13,665 nt of DNA from the NCBI GenBank assembly GCA_934203105.1, contig CAKPYQ010000027.1, positions 1 to 13,665 on the forward strand. Reading direction: 5' to 3'. Of the stretch, positions 1-5,584 are shown piece after piece; positions within the stretch are counted from its first letter, which is position 1; each line of letters starts with the position of its first letter. The stretch is from an uncultured Alphaproteobacteria bacterium. Lineage in GTDB: Bacteria; Pseudomonadota; Alphaproteobacteria; CAAHEQ01; UBA3637. The position numbers and the translations under genes are program-made. A model generated the notes under the pieces. That model saw only the letters and a program-made list of their open reading frames with translations, was not told where the DNA came from and ran no database searches.

Positions 1-150
1 AATTTAAACAGACTTTACGCTTTCGCCGGCGCAGGACGCTCTCTGTTAACAGATGCTTCGCCAACTCAGATGGACGCAGGAAAAAGAGAGCTCAGATCGA
101 CAGGTGGGAAAAACGGAATCACTAAATCCCATCCATCTGCGGAGCATGCC
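1..150. ncRNA. Possible 3' part of an unidentified structured RNA gene
   Basis: This stretch is about 51% GC (76 of 150 bases), above the coding regions and far above the AT-rich DNA that follows, as is common for structural RNAs in AT-rich genomes. Helices can be drawn: 38-44 (gctctct) with 85-91 (agagagc), 67-74 (cagatgga) with 132-139 (tccatctg), and 105-109 (tggga) with 127-131 (tccca). The first two are mutually exclusive unless a pseudoknot forms. A short T-run follows the end (gcatgcccttttat) and a proper terminator lies at 186-223. I found no signature of RNase P RNA, tmRNA (no tag ANDN codons or T-arm), SRP RNA or 5S rRNA. 6S RNA cannot be excluded. Two reading frames are open here but their translations look non-protein. 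The strand is presumed + because of the downstream terminator, and the gene may begin before the window. Confidence 0.3.
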
Positions 151-185
151 CTTTTATGGCTTTAAAAATTTTTTTATCCATATTT

Positions 186-223
186 AAAAAGACTCGAAAA
201 AATTATCTTCGAGTCTTTTTTTT
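186..223 (+). terminator. Intrinsic terminator upstream of the dnaA region
   Basis: A perfect 13-bp stem pairs 186-198 (aaaaagactcgaa) with 208-220, around a 9-nt loop, and runs into eight T residues (216-223). The A-tract on the left arm means it could also end transcription from the other strand. It would end whatever transcript comes from the left, possibly the RNA candidate at 1-150. A 66-codon open frame (156-356) runs straight through it and is probably spurious. Confidence 0.8.
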
Positions 224-346
224 AAAGTACGCCAAAAGACATTACCAAAAGTCTGTGTTTGCTTTTTATAAAAATTTTCAATCAAAAATTTACTTAAATT
301 TACCCCAATTCAACGAATCTAAAACCGACTCCGGATTCTTCGAGTC
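191..346. promoter_or_regulatory. Cluster of six GANTC (CcrM-type) sites upstream of dnaA
   Basis: GANTC occurs at 191-195, 211-215, 315-319, 327-331, 334-338 and 342-346: six sites in 156 bp, four of them within 32 bp. A random expectation is roughly one per 256 bp. One more lies at 116-120, and I see none in 347-679. GANTC is the target of the alphaproteobacterial cell-cycle methyltransferase CcrM, which affects dnaA promoter activity in Caulobacter. Whether this organism has CcrM cannot be told from the window. The first two sites are also the arms of the terminator hairpin, so part of the cluster has another explanation. Confidence 0.4.
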
Positions 347-349
347 TTT
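338..349 (+). repeat. Second copy of the terminator right-arm sequence
   Basis: The 12-mer cttcgagtcttt at 207-218, the right arm of the terminator hairpin, recurs exactly here. A short left arm (gactc, 327-331) can pair with gagtc at 342-346, giving a weak degenerate echo of the first hairpin without a full T-run. It may be a decayed terminator copy or chance. No function is claimed. Confidence 0.4.
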
Positions 350-364
350 GCCTTAAAACAAAGG

Positions 365-462
365 GTTAACAAAAGTTAACAACATAGATGAGTGTGCAAA
401 AATAAAAAATAAATCCTTTTGTTTTCAATGTGTTAATCTATAACTACTAAATGTAGGTTAAC
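365..462. promoter_or_regulatory. Cluster of GTTAAC palindromes upstream of dnaA
   Basis: GTTAAC occurs at 365-370, 375-380 and 457-462, with a fourth copy at 45-50. I noticed none elsewhere in the window. The first two form TTAAC-N5-TTAAC, that is TTAA-N6-TTAA. The CtrA consensus in alphaproteobacteria is TTAA-N7-TTAA, so spacing is one base short. A role as a binding site for a CtrA-like or other regulator is inference. The surrounding 356-583 is very AT-rich. Confidence 0.3.
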
Positions 463-482
463 CTTTCTATATTTTGGGTCAA

Positions 483-495
483 GCAATTTAATTGC
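483..495. promoter_or_regulatory. 13-bp palindrome, possible operator, upstream of dnaA
   Basis: GCAATT-T-AATTGC is a perfect inverted repeat of 6-bp arms around one base. It lies about 185 bp before the dnaA start and just upstream of a possible promoter. It is too short for a stable RNA hairpin but has the size of a dimeric repressor site. The binding protein is unknown. Confidence 0.25.
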
Positions 496-515
496 ATTTT
501 TGTGAAAAAGTTTTG

Positions 516-543
516 TTGTCAAAACGATTTTGTTTTGTAATAG
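516..543 (+). promoter_or_regulatory. Weak candidate dnaA promoter
   Basis: TTGTCA at 516-521 is followed after 16 bp by TAATAG at 538-543. The -35 is good and the -10 poor (three of six consensus positions). If used, the dnaA mRNA would have a leader of roughly 130 nt. No better sigma-70-type pair is obvious between 360 and 679, so a regulator-dependent promoter is equally possible. Confidence 0.25.
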
Positions 544-679
544 TGAGAGGTAAGAAAAAATTGATAAAGATATTTTCTTTTAAGTGAAAGCCAAAAAAAG
601 GCGCGGACAAATAAAAATATCGGGATCGCGGCTGATAGAAACAGGTTGTCATTTAAAAGGATCAGAGGAGTATTTTAAA

Positions 680-2074
680 ATGGATAATTTGGAACAACAA
701 TGGGATTTGATTTGCTCGGAATTAAAGGACGAATCCAACGATACTATTTTAAAAGAATGGTTGGGGCAGATCAGTCCGTCGATTCATGATGATACTGTTG
801 TTTTATCTGTGCCCAACGGTTTTATGCGCGATTGGCTGCAAGACAAAAATTACGGATCTGTGATTTGTCAAAAGTTCCAAAAACGCAATCCCGATATTTT
901 ACATGTGGAAGTGCGCAAGCAAGATCGCTTTATATCTTCTAAACCAAAATCCGAAACAAAGCCCGTTCTTTCCGAGCCGGTGCTTTCGAATAAAAAATCC
1001 GACTCCGCTGATCAAGATATTGTCGAAATTCATTTAAACCCGGATATGACGTTTGAAAACTATGTGGTGGGCTCTTCCAATGAATTGGCGGCCGCCGCGG
1101 CAAAAGGTGTTACAGAGCGCTTTGAAAGTGCGCGTAATCCTTTGTTTTTTCACAGCTCTGTCGGTTTGGGTAAAACACATTTGATGAACGCGATTGCTTG
1201 GCGTATGAAAGAAAAACACCCTGAAAAGAAAGTGCTTTATTTGTCCGCCGAACAATTTATGTATCAATATGTGCGCGCATTGCGCAGCGATAAAATGAGC
1301 GAATCGAATACAGATGATCGAATCGCCTCTTTTCGTGAATTATTCCGTTCGGCCGATATTTTGATGATTGATGATGTGCAATTTATTTGCGGCAAACAAG
1401 GTACGCAAACCGAATTTTTCCATACCTTTAATTCTTTGATCGAACAAGGCAAACAAATTGTCTTGTCTTCGGACAGCTCTCCTTTGGAATTAAAGGGGTT
1501 GGAAGATCGTTTAAAAACGCGCATGGCGCAAGGATTGATCATTGATATTTATCCGACAACGTACGAAATGCGAATCGGCATTTTGCAATCCAAAGCGGAA
1601 CAATGGGGAGTCCATGTTCCGATGGACGTTGTTGAATTTTTGGCCGAACGGGTTACCGGCAATGTGCGTGAATTGGAAGGCGTCTTAAAACGCTTGGTTG
1701 CTAATTCGCAATTGTTGAATATTGAAATTACGATGGCGTCGACGCAAACAATTTTAAAGGACGTTTTAAATTTATATCAACAAGAAGTAACGATTGAAGA
1801 TATTCAAAAATCCGTTTGTGATTATTTTGTTGTGAAAATGTCCGATTTAAAATCGTCCAGACGAGATCGTTCTATCGCTCGTCCGCGTCAAATAGCGATG
1901 TATTTAGCCAAAGAATTGACATCAAAGTCGTTGCCGGAAATCGGATCTGCATTTGATCGCGATCATACAACGATTATGCATGCGATTCGCTTGATTGAAG
2001 ATTTGGTTAAAAATGATGCATCGGTTTGTGAACACGTCACCCGTTTAAAAAGGAGCTTTAAATGTCAATGCTAA
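680..2074 (+). CDS. dnaA: Chromosomal replication initiator protein DnaA
   Basis: DnaA binds DnaA boxes at the origin, forms an ATP-dependent filament and opens the DNA. The 464-aa product shows the four-domain layout: N-terminal DnaB/oligomerisation domain (about 1-80), variable linker, AAA+ core (about 120-340) and helix-turn-helix DNA-binding domain (about 375-464). The signature region near the C-terminus reads DRDHTTIMHAIRLIE. Walker B is LMIDDVQF (about 228-235), the sensor 2 segment GNVRELEG is present, and box VII has RLKTRMAQGL. Walker A reads SSVGLGKTH (159-167), with serine replacing the first invariant glycine of the usual GGVGLGKT. The ATG at 680 is preferred because agaggag (664-670) precedes it by 9 bp and the protein then begins like family members (MDNLEQQWDLICSEL). 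An in-frame GTG at 584 would add 32 basic residues and has no good ribosome site. No terminator separates it from the hsp20 gene 71 bp downstream. Confidence 0.97.
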   Translation: MDNLEQQWDLICSELKDESNDTILKEWLGQISPSIHDDTVVLSVPNGFMRDWLQDKNYGSVICQKFQKRNPDILHVEVRKQDRFISSKPKSETKPVLSEPVLSNKKSDSADQDIVEIHLNPDMTFENYVVGSSNELAAAAAKGVTERFESARNPLFFHSSVGLGKTHLMNAIAWRMKEKHPEKKVLYLSAEQFMYQYVRALRSDKMSESNTDDRIASFRELFRSADILMIDDVQFICGKQGTQTEFFHTFNSLIEQGKQIVLSSDSSPLELKGLEDRLKTRMAQGLIIDIYPTTYEMRIGILQSKAEQWGVHVPMDVVEFLAERVTGNVRELEGVLKRLVANSQLLNIEITMASTQTILKDVLNLYQQEVTIEDIQKSVCDYFVVKMSDLKSSRRDRSIARPRQIAMYLAKELTSKSLPEIGSAFDRDHTTIMHAIRLIEDLVKNDASVCEHVTRLKRSFKCQC

Positions 2075-2086
2075 ACCAAAGAGGGG

Positions 2087-2115
2087 CTTGCGATAAATTG
2101 ATGTTTGTTCCATTT
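2087..2115 (+). promoter_or_regulatory. Possible heat-shock (RpoH-type) promoter for hsp20
   Basis: CTTGCG (2087-2092), a 15-bp spacer and TTCCATTT (2108-2115) resemble the enterobacterial sigma-32 consensus CTTGAA-N13-15-CCCCATNT: four of six and six of eight positions match. It lies 31 bp before the start of a small heat-shock gene, where such a promoter is expected. The match could still be chance in AT-rich DNA. Confidence 0.4.
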
Positions 2116-2145
2116 GTTTTGTATCAGGCAAACGGAGGAAAATAA

Positions 2146-2607
2146 ATGAGCAGATTGGCTTTAAATACACCTTTTATGTTGGGTTTTGAAAACTTGGAGC
2201 GAATGATGGATCAGCTGGCGAAAGCAGGATCGGAAGGCTTTCCTCCTTATAACATTGAACAATTGAGCGATACACAATTAAGAATATCTTTGGCTGTTGC
2301 GGGTTATGATGAAAAAGATTTGGACGTATCTGTGGAAGATGACCGCTTGGTTATCCGTGGTCGCAGCGCAACGGAAGAAAGAGAACGCCATTTTTTATAT
2401 CGCGGCATAGCCGGCCGGAATTTTCAAAAAACATTTGTTTTGGCGCATGGTATGAAAGTGCAAAGCGCTTTTATGGATAAAGGATTGTTGCATATCGATT
2501 TGTTTCGCGTAGAGCCGGTGTCTACCGTAACAAAAATTAAAATTACACCGCCGACAAAGGCAAAAGCTTTGATAGAAGCCGACTCGGCAAAGGAGAAAAA
2601 GAAATGA
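2146..2607 (+). CDS. ibpA: Small heat-shock protein, Hsp20/IbpA family
   Basis: ATP-independent chaperone that binds unfolding proteins and passes them to DnaK/ClpB-type refolding machines in the cytoplasm. The 153-aa protein has a short N-terminal arm (1-34), an alpha-crystallin domain (about 35-125) and a C-terminal tail. The domain start PPYNIE, the segment LYRGIAGRNFQKTF (84-97) and GLLHIDLFR (113-121) match the IbpA-type class. The C-terminal I-x-I anchor is IKI (131-133), used by the family to dimerise across neighbouring subunits. The tail ends in a lysine-rich stretch. The ribosome site ggagg (2134-2138) lies 7 bp from the ATG. The gene overlaps the DUF1150 gene by 4 bp, so the two are almost certainly co-translated, and a possible heat-shock promoter lies just upstream. 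The family assignment is firm; the symbol is by resemblance. Confidence 0.9.
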   Translation: MSRLALNTPFMLGFENLERMMDQLAKAGSEGFPPYNIEQLSDTQLRISLAVAGYDEKDLDVSVEDDRLVIRGRSATEERERHFLYRGIAGRNFQKTFVLAHGMKVQSAFMDKGLLHIDLFRVEPVSTVTKIKITPPTKAKALIEADSAKEKKK

Positions 2608-2837
2608 TGGATTCATTTGAAAAAAAATCTTTAATTGAATGCGATTTGTCGTACGATGATGATTTTGCCGATTGGGGCGTGGAAGACATTGCTTATATCA
2701 AGCGTGACGTTGTGGATAATACACCTATGTGGTCGATTTATGGCGCAGAAGGCGTGCGAATCGGCTATGCAGAAAATCGTGCGGTGGCAATGGCGATTGT
2801 TTCTCAAAACGATTTGACGGCCGTCAGCGTGCATTAA
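2604..2837 (+). CDS. DUF1150 family protein
   Basis: A 77-aa acidic protein of a short alphaproteobacterial family of unknown function often found next to Hsp20 genes. Recognisable features are the central segment GVEDIAYIKR, a middle part ending AENRAVAMAIVSQNDL, and the C-terminal VSVH. It has no membrane segment or known catalytic motif. Its ATG at 2604 overlaps the hsp20 stop codon; a second ATG directly after it (2607) would shorten it by one residue. The shared ribosome site aggag (2591-2595) fits either. The constant pairing with Hsp20 suggests a role in proteostasis, but that is inference from context only. Confidence 0.85.
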   Translation: MMDSFEKKSLIECDLSYDDDFADWGVEDIAYIKRDVVDNTPMWSIYGAEGVRIGYAENRAVAMAIVSQNDLTAVSVH

Positions 2838-2862
2838 AAGTTTAAAATTTTTATAAAAACGC

Positions 2863-2891
2863 TTGCATAAAGAAAAAGAATCGTATATAAA
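2863..2891 (+). promoter_or_regulatory. Promoter of the rimP-nusA-infB operon
   Basis: TTGCAT (2863-2868) and TATAAA (2886-2891) are separated by exactly 17 bp, five of six matches to each sigma-70 consensus hexamer. Transcription would start near 2898, giving a leader of about 70 nt before rimP. The leader contains the hairpin at 2919-2948. Confidence 0.65.
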
Positions 2892-2918
2892 GATAATACA
2901 TTCTCGTATTTTATAGAG

Positions 2919-2948
2919 GGTGGGACTTGAAAAAGTCCCGCCTTTTTT
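2919..2948 (+). terminator. Intrinsic terminator in the rimP leader (possible attenuator)
   Basis: A 10-bp stem (ggtgggactt with aagtcccgcc, one G-U pair), a GAAA tetraloop and six T residues (2943-2948). It lies after the likely operon promoter and only 19 bp before the rimP start codon, so operon transcripts must read through it. It could also catch transcripts from the hsp20/DUF1150 pair. Attenuation, perhaps sensitive to NusA, is inferred. I did not find a clear competing anti-terminator; the only upstream helix is weak (2895-2899 with 2906-2910). Confidence 0.8.
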
Positions 2949-2967
2949 GATAAAAGGAAAGGGTAAA

Positions 2968-3459
2968 ATGGATATTGTACAAAAAATAGAGCAAATTATT
3001 CAACCGACGTTGACCGATATGGGGTTTGCTTTGGTGCGCGTGTTGTTTCAAGGTGCTGAACATAATAACACCTTGCAAATTATGGTTGAACGCGCGGATT
3101 TTTCGGATATGAAAGCTGATGATTGCGAAAAATTATCGCGCGCTTTATCGGCTGTGTTAGACGTGGAAGACGTGATTGCGTCTCGTTATACGTTGGAAGT
3201 AACGTCTCCGGGGATTGATCGTCCTTTGGTAAAGTTGTCGGATTATGAACGCTTTGCCGGTCGCGAAGCAAAAATTGAAACAATCGTGCCGGTGGACGGT
3301 CGCAAACGCTTTAAAGGCAAGTTGGCGGGTGTCAACGGTAATGACGTTTTAATCGATTTTGAAGGGCAAAAGCTGAACATAGATTTTTCGATTATCAGCA
3401 AAGCTAAATTGGTTTTGACCGATGAATTGGTCGCCGAAATGTTAAAAGGTAAAAAGTAA
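2968..3459 (+). CDS. rimP: Ribosome maturation factor RimP
   Basis: RimP binds the 30S precursor early and helps assemble the region around ribosomal proteins S9 and S19. The product is 163 aa, a usual length. The N-terminal domain (1-85) contains the hallmark TLEVTSPGIDRPL (75-87), followed by a C-terminal SH3-like barrel (about 88-163). The ATG at 2968 is chosen because aggaaaggg (2955-2963) precedes it. An in-frame GTG at 2920 lies inside the terminator hairpin and is rejected. It is the first gene of the operon, 12 bp before nusA, the standard bacterial arrangement. Confidence 0.95.
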   Translation: MDIVQKIEQIIQPTLTDMGFALVRVLFQGAEHNNTLQIMVERADFSDMKADDCEKLSRALSAVLDVEDVIASRYTLEVTSPGIDRPLVKLSDYERFAGREAKIETIVPVDGRKRFKGKLAGVNGNDVLIDFEGQKLNIDFSIISKAKLVLTDELVAEMLKGKK

Positions 3460-3471
3460 AGGAAAACAAAA

Positions 3472-4986
3472 ATGGAAAACACGAATCAAATGCGTCCCGA
3501 ATTGTTGCAAGTTGCCGATTTGTTGGCGCGTGAAAAAGGGATCGACCGTGACGATGTTTTGGAAGCTATGGAAGTAGCGATTGCTAAGGCCGGTCGTTCC
3601 AAATATGGCCCCGAATATGATGTCAGAGCGTCAATTGACCGTAAAACCGGAGAAATTAAAATGGCGCGCTATATCGAAATCGTTGACGAAGTCGAAAATG
3701 AAATGACGCAAACAACGTTGGAAAACGCGGCTAAAAAATATCCGGATTTAAAGGTGGGTGACTTTATTGTTGATCCTTTGCCACCGATGGATTTCGGTCG
3801 TATCGCAGCACAAACGGCAAAACAAGTGATTGTACAAAAAGTGCGTGATGCGGAACGTTTGCACCAATTTAACGAATTTAAAGACAAAGTCGGTGAAATC
3901 GTTCATGGGACGGTTAAACGTGTAGAATTGGGGAATGTGATTGTTGATTTGGGCCGTGCAGAAGCTATGTTGCGCCGTGACGAATTGATCCCCAATGAAA
4001 TTTTCCGCGTTGGTGATCGTGTGCGTGCGTATTTAATGGACGTGCGTAATGAAGTCAGAGGTCCGCAAATTTTCTTGTCTCGCTCTCATCCTCAATTTTT
4101 GGCGAAATTATTTGCGGGAGAAGTTCCGGAAGTTTACGACGGCATTATCGAAATTAAATCCGTCGCGCGTGATCCGGGATCGCGTGCAAAAGTGGCTGTT
4201 TGGTCAAAAGACAATACGATTGATCCGCGCGGGGCTTGTATCGGTATGCGTGGTGTTCGTGTTCAAGCGATTGTGACGGAGTTGCAAGGCGAAAAAATCG
4301 ATGTTGTTCATTGGTCGGCAGATCCGGCAACATTTATTGTGAATGCGTTTGCGCCGTCTGAAATCTTAAAAATCGTGCTGGACGAAGAAACAAAGAATGC
4401 AGAAGTTGTTGTTTCTGATGAACAATTATCGCAAGCGATTGGTCGCCGCGGACAAAACGTTCGTTTGGCGTCTATTTTGACCGGTTGGCATATCGATGTT
4501 TTGAACGCTGAACAAGAAGCCGAAAATCGTCAAAAAGAAGAAAAAGGCCGTTTGGATTTGTTTATGGAAGCCTTGGACGTCGATGATATGATCGCCCACT
4601 TGTTGATCCAAGAAGGCTTTACAAAGGTTGAAGAAATCGCTTTTGCTGATTTGGACGAATTGTCCGGCATCGAAGGTTTTGATGAAGCTTTGGCCAAAGA
4701 ATTGCAATCACGTGCAGCCGCATATTTAACGCAAAAGAACGAAGCATTGCAAAACAAAATTGAAGAATATCAATTGGCTGATGATTTGAAAAACTTTGCC
4801 GGTTTGACATTGTCGATGTTGGCGGCTTTGGGGGCCAAGGGAATTAAAACTTTGGACGACTTTGCGGATTTATCGGTGGACGAATTGATCGAAATTGTCG
4901 GCAACGACGTATCCGAAGATGAAGCAAATGCTTTGATTATGAAAGCAAGGGAGCATTGGTTTGACGAAGAAAAATCCGAAAACTAG
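3472..4986 (+). CDS. nusA: Transcription termination/antitermination protein NusA
   Basis: NusA rides on RNA polymerase, promotes pausing and hairpin termination, and takes part in rRNA antitermination. The 504-aa product has the full set of domains: polymerase-binding N-domain (about 1-135), S1 domain (about 138-205, GEIVHGTVKRVELGNVIVDL), KH1 with GACIGMRGVRVQAI (about 254-267) and KH2 with QAIGRRGQNVRLASILTGW (321-339). The C-terminal part (about 360-500) is acidic and carries two helix-hairpin-helix-like repeats, as in proteobacterial NusA with C-terminal acidic repeats. The ribosome site aaagga overlaps the rimP stop codon. The last 26 bp overlap the start of ylxR. A terminator hairpin in this operon's leader makes autogenous control plausible. 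Confidence 0.97.
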   Translation: MENTNQMRPELLQVADLLAREKGIDRDDVLEAMEVAIAKAGRSKYGPEYDVRASIDRKTGEIKMARYIEIVDEVENEMTQTTLENAAKKYPDLKVGDFIVDPLPPMDFGRIAAQTAKQVIVQKVRDAERLHQFNEFKDKVGEIVHGTVKRVELGNVIVDLGRAEAMLRRDELIPNEIFRVGDRVRAYLMDVRNEVRGPQIFLSRSHPQFLAKLFAGEVPEVYDGIIEIKSVARDPGSRAKVAVWSKDNTIDPRGACIGMRGVRVQAIVTELQGEKIDVVHWSADPATFIVNAFAPSEILKIVLDEETKNAEVVVSDEQLSQAIGRRGQNVRLASILTGWHIDVLNAEQEAENRQKEEKGRLDLFMEALDVDDMIAHLLIQEGFTKVEEIAFADLDELSGIEGFDEALAKELQSRAAAYLTQKNEALQNKIEEYQLADDLKNFAGLTLSMLAALGAKGIKTLDDFADLSVDELIEIVGNDVSEDEANALIMKAREHWFDEEKSEN

Positions 4987-5584
4987 AGTGCAAAAAATAA
5001 AAGCCGAAGCGGGCGAGCGCCGTTGTTTAGTCAGCGGCCAGCCCAAATCGCGCGATGAGCTGATTCGCTTTGTGCTGGGGCCGGATAACGCGGTTTATCC
5101 GGACTTGGCCGAGAAGTTATTCGGTCGCGGGGTTTGGGTGTGTGCGTCCAAAACGGCTTTGCAAACGGCGGTTCAAAAACGTTTGTTTAACAAAGGCTTT
5201 GGTCAGTCCGTCACCGTTTCGCAAGATTTGGTTTTAACGGTCGAAAAAGCATTGAAAAAAAGAGCTTTGGATTTGTTGGGGTTGGCCAAAAAATCCGGCT
5301 TGGTTGAAATAGGCTTTGATAAGATCAAAGACGCAGCCAAAAAAGAAAGCTTTATTTTATTGTTGGAGGCTTGTGACGGATCGCAATCCGAAAAAAATCG
5401 GTTGATCCAATATTTGCCGGACGTGCCTGTTTTGTCGTTGTTGACGCGCGAAGAAATGGGTTTTGAAATGGGTCGCGAAGCGTGTGTGCATTTGGCAATC
5501 CGTGACAGTAAAATGGCTTTAACATTGAAAAAAGAATTGATGCGGTTAAACGCATTTTTAAATGAAGGACAACAAAATGAGTGA
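4961..5584 (+). CDS. ylxR: YlxR-type RNA-binding protein with C-terminal L7Ae-like domain
   Basis: A 207-aa fusion typical of alphaproteobacteria. The N-terminal half is the YlxR (DUF448) domain: ERRCLVSGQ (19-27), DELIRFVLGPD (32-42) and GRGVWV (55-60). The C-terminal half (about 98-195) resembles the L7Ae/YlxQ RNA-binding fold, starting RALDLLGLAKKSG (101-113). In Firmicutes these are two separate genes, ylxR and ylxQ, at the same place between nusA and infB; YlxR there has been linked to RNase P. The start is uncertain. TTG at 4961 has a good ribosome site (aagggag, 4947-4953) and overlaps nusA by 26 bp. An in-frame GTG at 4988 lies just after the nusA stop but lacks a clear site and would give 198 aa. 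The gene overlaps infB by 8 bp. Confidence 0.9.
   Translation: MTKKNPKTRVQKIKAEAGERRCLVSGQPKSRDELIRFVLGPDNAVYPDLAEKLFGRGVWVCASKTALQTAVQKRLFNKGFGQSVTVSQDLVLTVEKALKKRALDLLGLAKKSGLVEIGFDKIKDAAKKESFILLLEACDGSQSEKNRLIQYLPDVPVLSLLTREEMGFEMGREACVHLAIRDSKMALTLKKELMRLNAFLNEGQQNE

Noticed and set aside
1..150. tmRNA, RNase P RNA, SRP RNA or 5S rRNA
   Set aside because: None of their conserved segments is present: no ANDN tag codons, T-arm, P4 segments, SRP tetraloop region or 5S core.
156..356. 66-codon open frame upstream of dnaA
   Set aside because: It runs through a clear terminator hairpin, has no ribosome site and its Lys/Phe-rich translation reflects AT-rich DNA.
390..510. DnaA boxes or a replication origin in the AT-rich region before dnaA
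   Set aside because: Only weak 7-of-9 matches (tgtgcaaaa, tgtgaaaaa) were found, with no array; in alphaproteobacteria the origin is often not beside dnaA.
584..679. 32-residue N-terminal extension of DnaA from a GTG start
   Set aside because: No ribosome site before 584, a good one before the ATG at 680, and DnaA proteins normally start as at 680.
2920..2967. RimP start at GTG 2920
   Set aside because: The codon lies inside the terminator stem; the ATG at 2968 has a good ribosome site and gives the usual N-terminus.
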